NCBI GenBank assembly: GCA_004563405.1
Contig: SFTH01000009.1
Span: forward strand, 21,914-85,913
Reading direction: 5' to 3'
DNA: 64,000 bases
DNA from: a bacterium
Lineage (GTDB): Bacteria > Bacillota > Clostridia > Christensenellales > Aristaeellaceae
The notes below the pieces were generated by a model. It was given only the letters and a program-made list of their open reading frames with translations, searched no databases and was not told where the DNA came from. The position numbers and the translations under genes were made by a program. Below are positions 7,273 to 15,889 of the stretch, piece after piece (within the stretch, counting starts at the first letter, position 1; each line of letters begins with the position of its first letter).

Positions 7273-8871
7273 ATGGATCGCAGGAACAAGGTTTGGCTCA
7301 TCTTGCTCGTGGCGCTGCTGATTGCGGCCATCGTTGCGGTGATCGTCGTAAACGACCGCCTCACCGGCTCGAAGGAGTCTCTGGAGGCGGCCAGCGCGCA
7401 GCTGATCAGCCAGCAGGAGAAGTACGACGCGCTGAGCGCCGAATATGAGGGCGTGAGCGCGGAGCTTAAGCAGGTTCAGGAAAGCAGCGCTGAAATTGAA
7501 TCGCAGCTGACCGAGGCCCGGGAGCAGAGCAGCAGCCTGGAGGCGGAGCTGACCGGCGTGCAGGATAAGTACAGCGCGCTGGAGGCGCAGCTGGGCGAGG
7601 CCCAGGAGGCGCGCGAGGCGCTGGAGGCGCAGCTGACCGAGGCCACGCAGAACGCGGAGACCCTTCAGAGTGCGCTTGCCGAGGCCGAGGAGAAGCACGG
7701 CGCGCTCCAGAGCGAGCTGAATCAGGCTCAGGAGAAGACGCAGCAGCTCTCCGACGACCAGCAGGCCGCCCAGTACACCATCGCCACCATGGAGGACGCC
7801 GCCGAGGCGTACCGCGCGCGCATTGAGACCCTGGAGGCGAACGCCGCCGAGGCGGAGGCGCGCATCGCGGAGCTCACGCAGGCCATCGAGGCCGCGGAGG
7901 GCGGCATCGCCCAGGTGACCGGCCAGGAGGAGACGGACGCCGTGCCCGCCGTGGACAGCGCGCCCGGAACCATGGATCCGGGCGAGAAGACCGAAACGGA
8001 CGACGGTTCGGAGCTCTCCGTGGTGATCGTGCCCGAGGTGCTCACGCCTCAGGCGCTTCAGGACGCGTCCCAGGTGGATATGGAAGAAATCTACCAGAAG
8101 ATTGACGACATCGTCAATGCCGGGGCGGGCGAGATGACGGACGAGGAAAAGGTCGCGGCGCTGGACGAGCTCAAGCTCCAGCTGGGCGACTATGTGGAGG
8201 AGCTCAACGCCGCGCTGACGGAGATTTCCGATCAGGAGGTCGCACTGGCCGCCTCCGTGGACAGCATCGAGGCGCTGGAGCGCGAGCTGAGCACGGCGCA
8301 GGCGAGCGTGGACGAGCTGAGCGCGGCCATCGACGAGAGCCGCGACACCATCGCCGGCCTGGAGGCGCAGGTACAGGCGCTGTCCCAGCAGAACGAGAGC
8401 GATTCCGCACAGGCGCAGGCGGAGATCGGCGCGCTGAACGAGCGCATCGCCGCCGAGGAGGAGCGCATCTGTGAACTGACCGAGCAGCTGGAGAAGGCAA
8501 ACGCGCTGCTGGAGAAGCGGCTGGCGGAGCTGGAGGTCTATCGCCTGGCGCGTGAACTGGGCGAGGGCGAGGCCTACACCGCCTCCACGCTGAACGGCGA
8601 GATCGCTGTGGCGGCGGACGGAACCGCCGCGCAATGGCAGTACACCAACGACACCATCAGCGGCAACGCCGTGGTGCTGAGCATCGAGCTGGACGGCGAA
8701 GAGATCTACCGCTCCGAGCCGCTGAAGCCCGGCGAGGGCCTGACCGAGTTCGCGCTCGCGCGCGCGCTGGAGCCGGGCCGCTATGCGGCCGTGGCGGTCA
8801 TGGGCGTGTACGACGCGGACGGAGCGTTCGTGTCCTTCACCCGCGTGCCCGTGGAAATCAGCGTCGGCTGA
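7273..8871 (+). CDS. Membrane-anchored long coiled-coil protein with C-terminal beta domain
   Basis: 532 residues from the ATG at 7273, behind GAGGAGG. One membrane helix (about 6-27) is followed by an Ala/Glu/Gln/Leu-rich coiled coil (about 30-225), an acidic linker, a second coiled coil (about 270-430), and a ~95-residue beta-rich C-terminus with a PGEGLTEFALARALEPGRY stretch of the kind seen in Clostridia surface proteins. No catalytic motif is visible. It sits 84 bp after the motor genes on the same strand. It may form a wall-spanning rod with the OmpA-like protein, or it may simply be a neighbour with its own promoter. Confidence 0.7.
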   Translation: MDRRNKVWLILLVALLIAAIVAVIVVNDRLTGSKESLEAASAQLISQQEKYDALSAEYEGVSAELKQVQESSAEIESQLTEAREQSSSLEAELTGVQDKYSALEAQLGEAQEAREALEAQLTEATQNAETLQSALAEAEEKHGALQSELNQAQEKTQQLSDDQQAAQYTIATMEDAAEAYRARIETLEANAAEAEARIAELTQAIEAAEGGIAQVTGQEETDAVPAVDSAPGTMDPGEKTETDDGSELSVVIVPEVLTPQALQDASQVDMEEIYQKIDDIVNAGAGEMTDEEKVAALDELKLQLGDYVEELNAALTEISDQEVALAASVDSIEALERELSTAQASVDELSAAIDESRDTIAGLEAQVQALSQQNESDSAQAQAEIGALNERIAAEEERICELTEQLEKANALLEKRLAELEVYRLARELGEGEAYTASTLNGEIAVAADGTAAQWQYTNDTISGNAVVLSIELDGEEIYRSEPLKPGEGLTEFALARALEPGRYAAVAVMGVYDADGAFVSFTRVPVEISVG

Positions 8872-8885
8872 CGCAGCCATAAACC

Positions 8886-8918
8886 AGAGGAGCCGCTCCC
8901 TTTCGGGGCGGCTCCTCT
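8886..8918 (+). terminator. Terminator after the motor region
   Basis: A 14-bp stem with one G-U pair (8886-8899 with 8905-8918) and a 5-nt loop, 15 bp past the stop codon. The following T-run is poor. Confidence 0.65.
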
Positions 8919-9040
8919 GTCTGTCGCCAAACACCTCTGCGCCACTTTGTTTCCCTTCAAAAAACATCAAATCTTAATGCACCGCGCCCCTCGCCCATGT
9001 ATAATGGTAGTATCACTTCAGAGCAATAAGGGATGTTTCC

Positions 9041-10858
9041 ATGCAGTTTACCGAATTCTATGAGGCCGTCGTCATCGGCGCGGGGCACGCGGGCTGCGAG
9101 GCCGCGCTGGCCTGCGCGCGCATGGGCCACAGCACGCTGCTGGCCACGCTGAACCTGGATTCCCTGGCCATGATGCCCTGCAACCCGGCCATCGGCGGCA
9201 CGGCGAAGGGCCATCTGGTGCGGGAGCTGGACGCGCTGGGCGGCGAGATGGGCCGCGCCATCGACGACGTGTTCATCCAGAGCCGCATGCTCAACACCGG
9301 CAAGGGTCCGGCAGTACATTCGCTGCGCGCACAGGCCGACAAGAAGGAGTATCAGAGGCGCATGCGCCGGGCCGTGGACGACTGCGAGAAGCTCGACCTG
9401 CGCCAGGCGGAGGTTCGGCAGATCTTCGTGGAGGGCGGCCGGGTGGTCGGAATCGAGACCACCACGGGCGCGAAGGTCGGCTGCCGGGCGGCCATCGTGT
9501 GCACGGGCGTGTATCTGAAGTCCCGCATCATCATCGGCGAATGCAGCTGGAACGGCGGCCCTCAGGGCCTGCTGGCGGCAAATGCGCTCACGGAGAACCT
9601 GATGGACCTGGGCTTCTCCATCCGCCGCTTCAAGACCGGCACTCCCGCCCGCATCGACGGGCGCACCATTGATTTTTCGAAGATGGAGCCCCAGGACGGC
9701 GACGATCCCGTCGTGCCCTTCTCCTTCCTCACCGACCCGGCGGGGCTGAAGAACCGGGCGCGCTGCTACCTGACCTATACCACGCCGGAGACCCACAGGG
9801 TCATTCTGGACAACCTGCACCGCGCGCCCATGTACTCCGGCACCATCCACGGCACCGGCGCGCGGTACTGCCCCTCCATCGAGGACAAGGTGGTGCGCTT
9901 CAGGGACAAGGAGCGCCACCCCATCTTCATGGAGCCGGAGGGGCTCAACACCAACGAGTGGTACGCCCAGGGCATGTCCACCTCCATGCCGGAGGAGATT
10001 CAGCGGGCGATCTACGCCACCGTGCCGGGGCTGGAGCATGCGAAGATCCTGCGCCTGGCCTACGCCATCGAGTACGACTGCATCGACCCCACCCAGCTGG
10101 ACGCGACCTTCCGCGCCCGCCGGGTCGAGGGCCTCTACTTCGCCGGACAGGTGAACGGCACCTCCGGCTACGAGGAGGCCGCGGCCCAGGGCCTGTACGC
10201 GGGCATGAACGCCGCGCTGTGGCTTTCGGGCCGGGAGCCGATGGTCCTGACCCGGGCGGACGCCTACATCGGCGTGCTGGTGGACGATCTGGTGACCAAG
10301 GGCGTGGACGAGCCCTACCGCATGATGACCAGCCGCGCGGAGTACCGGCTGCTGCTGCGCCAGGACAACGCCGATTTGCGGCTCACGGAGCTGGGCTACC
10401 GGGCGGGGCTGGCCTCTCAGGAGCGCCTCGCCCGCATGGAGCAGAAGCGCGACCGGACCGCCGCCGCCATCGCGGCGCTCTCGAAGCTGCACCTGGTGGA
10501 AAAGCTGCGCCGCACGGAGGAGAGCTACGATTCCCTGCGCGCCCAGAAGCCGGAGCTCGCCGACTTCCCGCCGGAGATCAAGCAGCAGGCGGAGATCGAG
10601 GTCAAGTACGAGGGCTACATCTCCCGCCAGCAGGCGGAGGAAAAGAAGTTCCGGCGCATGGAGAACACGCCCCTGCCCGCGGACGCGGACTATCTGAACA
10701 TGTCCGGGCTGCGCATCGAGGCGCGGCAGAAGCTGGACCGGCAGCGGCCCGCATCCCTTGGACAGGCCAGCCGCATCCCGGGCGTGTCGCCGGGGGATAT
10801 TACCGTGCTGATGATCTGGCTGAAGAGCCTGGGCTATCGGAGCGAGGAGGAAGAATGA
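9041..10858 (+). CDS. mnmG: tRNA uridine-5-carboxymethylaminomethyl modification enzyme MnmG (GidA)
   Basis: 605 residues, slightly under the usual ~620. With MnmE it places the carboxymethylaminomethyl group on U34 of tRNAs that read two-codon boxes, using FAD. The N-terminal FAD loop is VVIGAGHAGCEAAL; the family signatures PCNPAIGGTAKGHLVREL and GLYFAGQVNGTSGYEEA are intact. A TATAAT lies at 9000-9005 but its -35 is poor. The rsmG start overlaps its stop codon. In many Firmicutes these two genes follow mnmE near the origin; mnmE is not directly upstream here. Confidence 0.97.
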   Translation: MQFTEFYEAVVIGAGHAGCEAALACARMGHSTLLATLNLDSLAMMPCNPAIGGTAKGHLVRELDALGGEMGRAIDDVFIQSRMLNTGKGPAVHSLRAQADKKEYQRRMRRAVDDCEKLDLRQAEVRQIFVEGGRVVGIETTTGAKVGCRAAIVCTGVYLKSRIIIGECSWNGGPQGLLAANALTENLMDLGFSIRRFKTGTPARIDGRTIDFSKMEPQDGDDPVVPFSFLTDPAGLKNRARCYLTYTTPETHRVILDNLHRAPMYSGTIHGTGARYCPSIEDKVVRFRDKERHPIFMEPEGLNTNEWYAQGMSTSMPEEIQRAIYATVPGLEHAKILRLAYAIEYDCIDPTQLDATFRARRVEGLYFAGQVNGTSGYEEAAAQGLYAGMNAALWLSGREPMVLTRADAYIGVLVDDLVTKGVDEPYRMMTSRAEYRLLLRQDNADLRLTELGYRAGLASQERLARMEQKRDRTAAAIAALSKLHLVEKLRRTEESYDSLRAQKPELADFPPEIKQQAEIEVKYEGYISRQQAEEKKFRRMENTPLPADADYLNMSGLRIEARQKLDRQRPASLGQASRIPGVSPGDITVLMIWLKSLGYRSEEEE

Positions 10859-11577
10859 GTAATTTTACCCGACTGATGCTGGAGCGGGCCGGCGCCGCAG
10901 GCATCCCGCTGGAGCAGGCGCAGGCGGAGCGGTTTGAGACCTACCACCGCATGCTGATCGAGGCCAACGCCCGCTTCAACCTGACCCGCGTGCCGGACGA
11001 CGCGGCGGAGGCCGTGGACCGCAACTATCTGGACTGCATCGCCCCGCTGAAGGGCGGCCTGCCGCCGGGCGCGGCGCGGATCATCGACGTGGGCTCCGGC
11101 GCGGGCTTCCCCGGCATACCGCTGGCGATCTGCCTGCCGGAGGCGCGCTTCGTGCTTCTGGACTCCCTGGGCAAGCGCGTGGAGTTTCTCAACTCCGTCA
11201 TCGGCGCACTGGGGCTGAACGCCGAGGCGCTGCACCTGCGGGCCGAGGACGGCGCGCGCAGGACAGAGCTGCGGGAGGGCTTCGATCTGGCCGTCGCCCG
11301 GGCCGTGGCCCCGCTGAACCTGTTGGCGGAATACCTGTTGCCCTTCGTGCGGGTGGGCGGACACATGCTCGCCTACAAGGGCCCGGGGCTGGACGAGGAG
11401 CGCGCCGGGGCCGAATTTGCCCTTGAGACCCTGGGCGGCCGCTTTGCCTGCGCCGAGGCCGTCTCCATTCCCGGCCGGGACTGGAACCACTGCCTGGCGT
11501 GGATTGAAAAGACCGCGCCCACCCCGGAAAAGTATCCCCGCAAGAGCGGGAAGCCGGAAAAATCCCCCCTGCGATGA
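10855..11577 (+). CDS. rsmG: 16S rRNA 7-methylguanosine methyltransferase RsmG (GidB)
   Basis: 240 residues, the normal size. It methylates N7 of G527 in 16S rRNA with SAM. The SAM loop IIDVGSGAGFPGIPLAI lies near residue 75-91, followed by a conserved LLDSLGKRVEFLN segment. The ATG overlaps the mnmG stop (ATGA), so translation is coupled. The last ~20 residues form a basic, Pro/Lys-rich tail beyond the enzyme core. Confidence 0.96.
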   Translation: MSNFTRLMLERAGAAGIPLEQAQAERFETYHRMLIEANARFNLTRVPDDAAEAVDRNYLDCIAPLKGGLPPGAARIIDVGSGAGFPGIPLAICLPEARFVLLDSLGKRVEFLNSVIGALGLNAEALHLRAEDGARRTELREGFDLAVARAVAPLNLLAEYLLPFVRVGGHMLAYKGPGLDEERAGAEFALETLGGRFACAEAVSIPGRDWNHCLAWIEKTAPTPEKYPRKSGKPEKSPLR

Positions 11578-11610
11578 GCGCCCGCCCGCAGGGGCTTTTC
11601 GCCCCGCGCA

Positions 11611-11640
11611 TTGACAGGGGCATGCGTTTTCCCCTATAAT
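11611..11640 (+). promoter_or_regulatory. Strong sigma-A promoter of the hybrid kinase gene
   Basis: TTGACA (11611-11616), an 18-bp spacer and TATAAT (11635-11640). Both hexamers are perfect. The leader to the ATG at 11715 is about 70 nt. Confidence 0.88.
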
Positions 11641-11714
11641 GCAGATGGGCGCAGGGATTGCGCGCACGCCGCCCGGGCGTGGGACTGTGACCACATACAA
11701 AGGATGCGAGCGCC

Positions 11715-14591
11715 ATGAGAAGAGGAGTTTCGGGATTATTCCGGTTCGCCGCAGCCGCGCTGTGCGCGCTGCTGCTCGCGGCGCTCTGCCCGCCGTCCGG
11801 CTTTGCGGAGCAGCCGAAGCGGGTGCGCGTCGGCTACTACCAGAGCAAGAGCTTTCAGGAGGGCGCGTCCGAGGGCGAGGAGAAGAGCGGGTACAGCTAC
11901 GAGTACCTTCAGAAAATTTCGTATTACACCGGTTGGAAATATGAATATGTCTATGGCGGCTGGTCGGAGATCTACGAGCAGTTTATTCGGGGTGAGATCG
12001 ACGTGATGGCCGGCCTCTCCGAGGCGGAGGACCGGGAGGGGTTGATGTGCTTTCCCCAGTGCGCGATGGGCAGCGAGGGCTACTACATCTACCGGCACGA
12101 CGCGGATGATACCATTCGCAGCGCGACCCCCTCGACCCTGAACGGAAAGCGGATCGGCGTCGTCCGGAACACCCTCATGGCGCGCAGTCTGGAGGAATGG
12201 GCCGCCGGAAACGGCGCGTCTCCGGTGTGCGTCGAGTTCGACAGCTTCGACGCGTGCAACGACGCGTTCTACCGGGGCGCGCTCGACTGCGTTGTGGCGA
12301 CGGACAACAACGTCTTTCCGGGTTCCGCGATGGCGCCGGTGGCCAAGATCGGCGAGGAGCCCTATTACCTCGCGGTGGCCGCGGAGCGGCCGGACCTGCT
12401 GGAGGAGCTGGACGGGGCGCTGGTGATGATGAACGAGGTGGAGCCCTACGTTCTGGAGACGCTTCAGCACGCCTACTTCGGAAACAGCGTCATCAGCAAG
12501 CAGCTCAGCGACCGGGAGGAGGACTGGCTGCGGACGCACGCAGAGCTGCGGGTCGGCTACTTTGACAACTACATGCCCTACTGCGGAACGGACGGGGACG
12601 GAAGCGCGACCGGCGTGATGACCGACGTGCTGGAGGCCGTGTTCCGGGAGGCCGCCGCGGACTGGGACGTGGCGCTGCGCTACCGCGCCTATTCCACCAA
12701 CGAGTCGATGATCGCGGACGTGGCTGCCGGGGAGATCGACGTGGCCTTCCCAGTCGCAGGTTCCCTGACCGATGCGGAGGACGGCGGCTACTTCGTCTCC
12801 GCGCCCGTGGTGACGGCGGGAATGTATCTGGTCTACAACGGCAGCTACACATCAGAGACCGCCGCCAGGATTGCCGTCAACACGGCGAATCGGATGCAGT
12901 ATCGCTACACCCGGATGGTGTATCCCGACGCGCAGATCGTCGCGTGCGGCTCGGTGGACGAGTGCCTCGCGGCGGTGAACAGCGGCCGGGCGAACAGCAC
13001 CATCCTCAACGGCGCGCGCATCTCCTCCATCCTGCGCAGCAACGGCTACGATAAAATGGCCTACAACCTGCTCTCCAAGTCGGAGGACAGGTGCTTTGCG
13101 GTGCAGGCGGGAAACGGCGGGCTGATGATCCTGATCAATCGCGGCCTCGAGCTCATCGGCAGCGACTACGGGGCGAATGCGCTGGATCGCTACGCCGGCG
13201 CGGAGGCCGCCTTCAGCTTCCGGGAATTCATCCAGGACAACGCCATACCCGTCGTGCTCGTCATACTGACGGTGGCCCTGCTCTTCGTGTTCCTCTTCGC
13301 CCGGGACATGCTGCGCATGCGCCAGCAGGCCCGGGAGCGGGCGGAGTATCAGCGGGAGCTGGAGGAAAAGCAGCTGCGGCTGGAGGAGAAGAACGTGGAG
13401 CAGGGGCGCATGAACGCGATGCTGGACGAGGCGCGCCGGCAGGCGGAGGTCGCCAGCAACGCCAAGAGCGCCTTCCTGTTCAACATGTCCCACGACATCC
13501 GTACCCCGATGAACGCCATCATCGGCTTCACCTACCTGCTGGAGATGAACCAGGAGAATCCGGCCAGGCGCGCGGACTATCTCAAAAAGATTCAGGACGC
13601 CAGCGCCGTGCTGCTGTCCATCATCAACAACGTGCTGGAGATGGCGCGCATCGAAAAGGGCACGCTGGAGCTGGAGGAGACCGCCTGGAGCGCGGAGCAG
13701 TTCAACGACGCGCTGTACCGCGTGTTCCAGGACATGATGGAGCAGAAGGGCATCGCCTTCACGCGGCGCGTGGACGTGCGGCACCCCTATGTGTATTGCG
13801 ATTCCATCAAGCTGCGGGAGCTGTTCATTAACATCCTCTCCAACGCCTACAAGTACACCAGCCCGGGCGGCCGGGTGGACATGCGCCTGGAGGAGATCGA
13901 GTCAGACGCGCCGGGCTGGGCGCTGTACCGCACCACGATCTCGGACACCGGCATCGGCATGTCGGAGGATTTCCTCCCCCACATCTTCGAGGAGTTCTCC
14001 CGGGAGGCCTCCTCGACGGAGAGCCGCATCGAGGGCACCGGCCTCGGCATGCCCATCGTCAAGCGACTGGTGGAATTCATGCACGGGCGCATCGAGGTCT
14101 CCAGCCGGAAGGGCGTGGGCACCACCTTCACCGTCACCATCCCCCATCGCATCGCGGAAAAATCGAGCCTCGTGGAGCACGCGGGCGTCGAGCTGGATCC
14201 GAAGCTGTTTAAGGGCAAGCGCATCCTGCTCGCGGAGGACAACGACCTGAACGCGGAGATCACGATGGAGATCCTGAAGCAGGCGGGCTTTGAGATCGAC
14301 CGGGCGCAGGACGGCCGTGCCGCCGTGGAGATGTTGGCGGCCGCGGACGCGGACAGGTACCAGCTGGTGCTGATGGACGTTCAGATGCCGGTGATGAACG
14401 GCTACGAGGCGGCCCGGACCATCCGGGCGATTCCGGATTTCCGCAAGGCCGGGATTCCCATACTGGCGCTGACCGCAAACGCCTTCGAGGAGGACCGGCG
14501 CGAGGCCCTGCGCGCGGGCATGAACGGGCACCTGGCAAAGCCGATCCAGGTGAGCGAGCTGATGACGGCGCTCTCGGGAATTCTGGGCTGA
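11715..14591 (+). CDS. Hybrid sensor histidine kinase with two solute-binding sensor domains
   Basis: 958 residues. A signal peptide is followed by two periplasmic-binding type 3 domains (about 36-255 and 273-500), one membrane helix (about 508-530), a short coiled coil, a HisKA domain with the phospho-acceptor His593 in SHDIRTPMN, a HATPase domain (DTGIGMSEDF, GTGLGMPIV) and a C-terminal receiver with Asp888 in LMDVQMP. This is the BvgS/EvgS plan, but there is no PAS and no HPt domain. The binding domains resemble amino-acid binding proteins, so a small polar ligand is likely. No response regulator lies nearby, so its output partner is elsewhere. It has its own strong promoter and terminator. 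Confidence 0.92.
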   Translation: MRRGVSGLFRFAAAALCALLLAALCPPSGFAEQPKRVRVGYYQSKSFQEGASEGEEKSGYSYEYLQKISYYTGWKYEYVYGGWSEIYEQFIRGEIDVMAGLSEAEDREGLMCFPQCAMGSEGYYIYRHDADDTIRSATPSTLNGKRIGVVRNTLMARSLEEWAAGNGASPVCVEFDSFDACNDAFYRGALDCVVATDNNVFPGSAMAPVAKIGEEPYYLAVAAERPDLLEELDGALVMMNEVEPYVLETLQHAYFGNSVISKQLSDREEDWLRTHAELRVGYFDNYMPYCGTDGDGSATGVMTDVLEAVFREAAADWDVALRYRAYSTNESMIADVAAGEIDVAFPVAGSLTDAEDGGYFVSAPVVTAGMYLVYNGSYTSETAARIAVNTANRMQYRYTRMVYPDAQIVACGSVDECLAAVNSGRANSTILNGARISSILRSNGYDKMAYNLLSKSEDRCFAVQAGNGGLMILINRGLELIGSDYGANALDRYAGAEAAFSFREFIQDNAIPVVLVILTVALLFVFLFARDMLRMRQQARERAEYQRELEEKQLRLEEKNVEQGRMNAMLDEARRQAEVASNAKSAFLFNMSHDIRTPMNAIIGFTYLLEMNQENPARRADYLKKIQDASAVLLSIINNVLEMARIEKGTLELEETAWSAEQFNDALYRVFQDMMEQKGIAFTRRVDVRHPYVYCDSIKLRELFINILSNAYKYTSPGGRVDMRLEEIESDAPGWALYRTTISDTGIGMSEDFLPHIFEEFSREASSTESRIEGTGLGMPIVKRLVEFMHGRIEVSSRKGVGTTFTVTIPHRIAEKSSLVEHAGVELDPKLFKGKRILLAEDNDLNAEITMEILKQAGFEIDRAQDGRAAVEMLAAADADRYQLVLMDVQMPVMNGYEAARTIRAIPDFRKAGIPILALTANAFEEDRREALRAGMNGHLAKPIQVSELMTALSGILG

Positions 14592-14606
14592 GGGACTCCT
14601 GAAACG

Positions 14607-14664
14607 AAAACGGGACTGCCTCCGGCGGCCGCAAAGCGGTTCGCGGGAGAAAGTCCCGTTTTTT
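14607..14664 (+). terminator. Intrinsic terminator of the hybrid kinase gene
   Basis: AAAACGGGACT (14607-14617) pairs with AGTCCCGTTTT (14652-14662) and a six-T run follows. A second small hairpin lies within the loop. Confidence 0.85.
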
Positions 14665-14782
14665 GTCGTGAAAGGGGCGGCGTGGGCGGTTTTGCGCGGC
14701 TGTGTTGGCCACGGCAAACTGCCCTGCGGCGCGCGCGGAGGGCGCTGCCCGTGCGTCGCTTCGGAGATCCCGGCGTTGGAAT

Positions 14783-15769
14783 TCATTCGCCGTTCCGGGC
14801 GGCGTGCGCTTCGGTGGGCGCGGTCTGGGGCTGCCCGGGGCGCAGGTTCGGCTCGAAGGCCTCGCGCCAGATGGCTTCAAAGACTGCCTCGCGGCCGTCC
14901 TCGTTGAGAATTTCGTGGCGCATGCCGGGGAACAGGCGGCCCTCCACGTTCCGATAACCGGCGCTGTGCATGCGCTCCACCGCGTCGCGGAAGCCGCGCG
15001 CGTCCGGGGCGCAGGGGTCCTCCGCGCCGGAGAAGAAGCGCACCGGGAGATCGGGATTGCCCCGCTCCGGCTTCAGCGCGTAGGCCCGGCGCAGCAGGCG
15101 CAGCAGAGAGCGGTTTCCGTTCAGAGTGAAGGTGAAGTTGCACAGCGGGTCGGCCTCATAGGCGCGCACGTTCTCCGGGTTGGCGGAGATCCAGGCGTTG
15201 GGATGCTCCGGGTCCGGGAAGCGCCGGGCGAAGACCCCGGTGGTCAGCCGCTGGATGACCGGGCTGTGGTAGCGGTCACCGCGCACGCATTCCAGCAGGG
15301 AGATGAGCGCCAGGCCGAAGCGCAGGGAGGAGGGCGCGTGCCAGCCGGGGCTTCCGCACACGGCCAGCGCGTCGATCTCCCGGTCGTAGCGCTCGCAGTA
15401 GGCGCGCACGGCCAGGGAGCCCATGCTGTGGCCCAGCAGAAAGAGGGGCAGGCCCGGCCATTGGGCCTTCATCCACCGGGTGATCTGGTGGAGATCCTCC
15501 ACCACGCCCTCGTCGCCGTTGGCATAGAAGTAGCCCAGATCCTCCGCGCTGCGCACGGAGCCGCCGTGGCCCCTGTGGTCGTTTATGACGCACAGGCAGC
15601 CCCGCTCCGCCAGGTATTCCATGAACGGCGCGTAGCGCTCCTTGTGTTCGCACATGCCGTGGGCGAGCTGCACCAGCGCCCGGGGTTTTCCCACGGGCCG
15701 GACCAGCATCAGCTTCAGCTCCAGCGCGTCAAAGTCGGACTTCAGGGTGAAGAATTCCTTGTCTGGCAT
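14783..15769 (-). CDS. Alpha/beta hydrolase, lysophospholipase/monoacylglycerol lipase-like
   Basis: 328 residues. The serine aminopeptidase S33/monoglyceride lipase pattern is clear: oxyanion motif LAHGMCEHKERY, nucleophile GHSMGS near residue 118, an acid in FFSGAEDPCAP and the His in FPGMRHEILNEDG. The last ~25 residues are an extra, low-complexity tail. It has no signal peptide, so it acts inside the cell, probably on lysophospholipids or monoacylglycerols; the substrate cannot be read from sequence. It is transcribed away from the kinase terminator and follows the C39-like gene on the same strand. Confidence 0.85.
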   Translation of the reverse strand: MPDKEFFTLKSDFDALELKLMLVRPVGKPRALVQLAHGMCEHKERYAPFMEYLAERGCLCVINDHRGHGGSVRSAEDLGYFYANGDEGVVEDLHQITRWMKAQWPGLPLFLLGHSMGSLAVRAYCERYDREIDALAVCGSPGWHAPSSLRFGLALISLLECVRGDRYHSPVIQRLTTGVFARRFPDPEHPNAWISANPENVRAYEADPLCNFTFTLNGNRSLLRLLRRAYALKPERGNPDLPVRFFSGAEDPCAPDARGFRDAVERMHSAGYRNVEGRLFPGMRHEILNEDGREAVFEAIWREAFEPNLRPGQPQTAPTEAHAARNGE

Positions 15770-15816
15770 ATTGCCGCTCCTTTTCCGGCGAAGCCGCAGC
15801 CCACCGCCAAAATGAG

Positions 15817-15856
15817 GGGATATGCGCCTGCGCCGTGCCGCGCAAATGCATATCCC
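15817..15856 (-). terminator. Hairpin between the C39-like gene and the hydrolase gene
   Basis: GGGATATGC (15817-15825) pairs with GCATATCCC (15848-15856), with further GCGC pairing inside. On the minus strand it is followed by CATTTTGG. A shorter 7-bp stem lies at 15861-15880. It probably ends the C39-like transcript; it could also be a leader structure for the hydrolase. Confidence 0.5.
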
Positions 15857-15889
15857 TCTTCCGCCCGCTTGAACGGGCGGATTCTTGAT

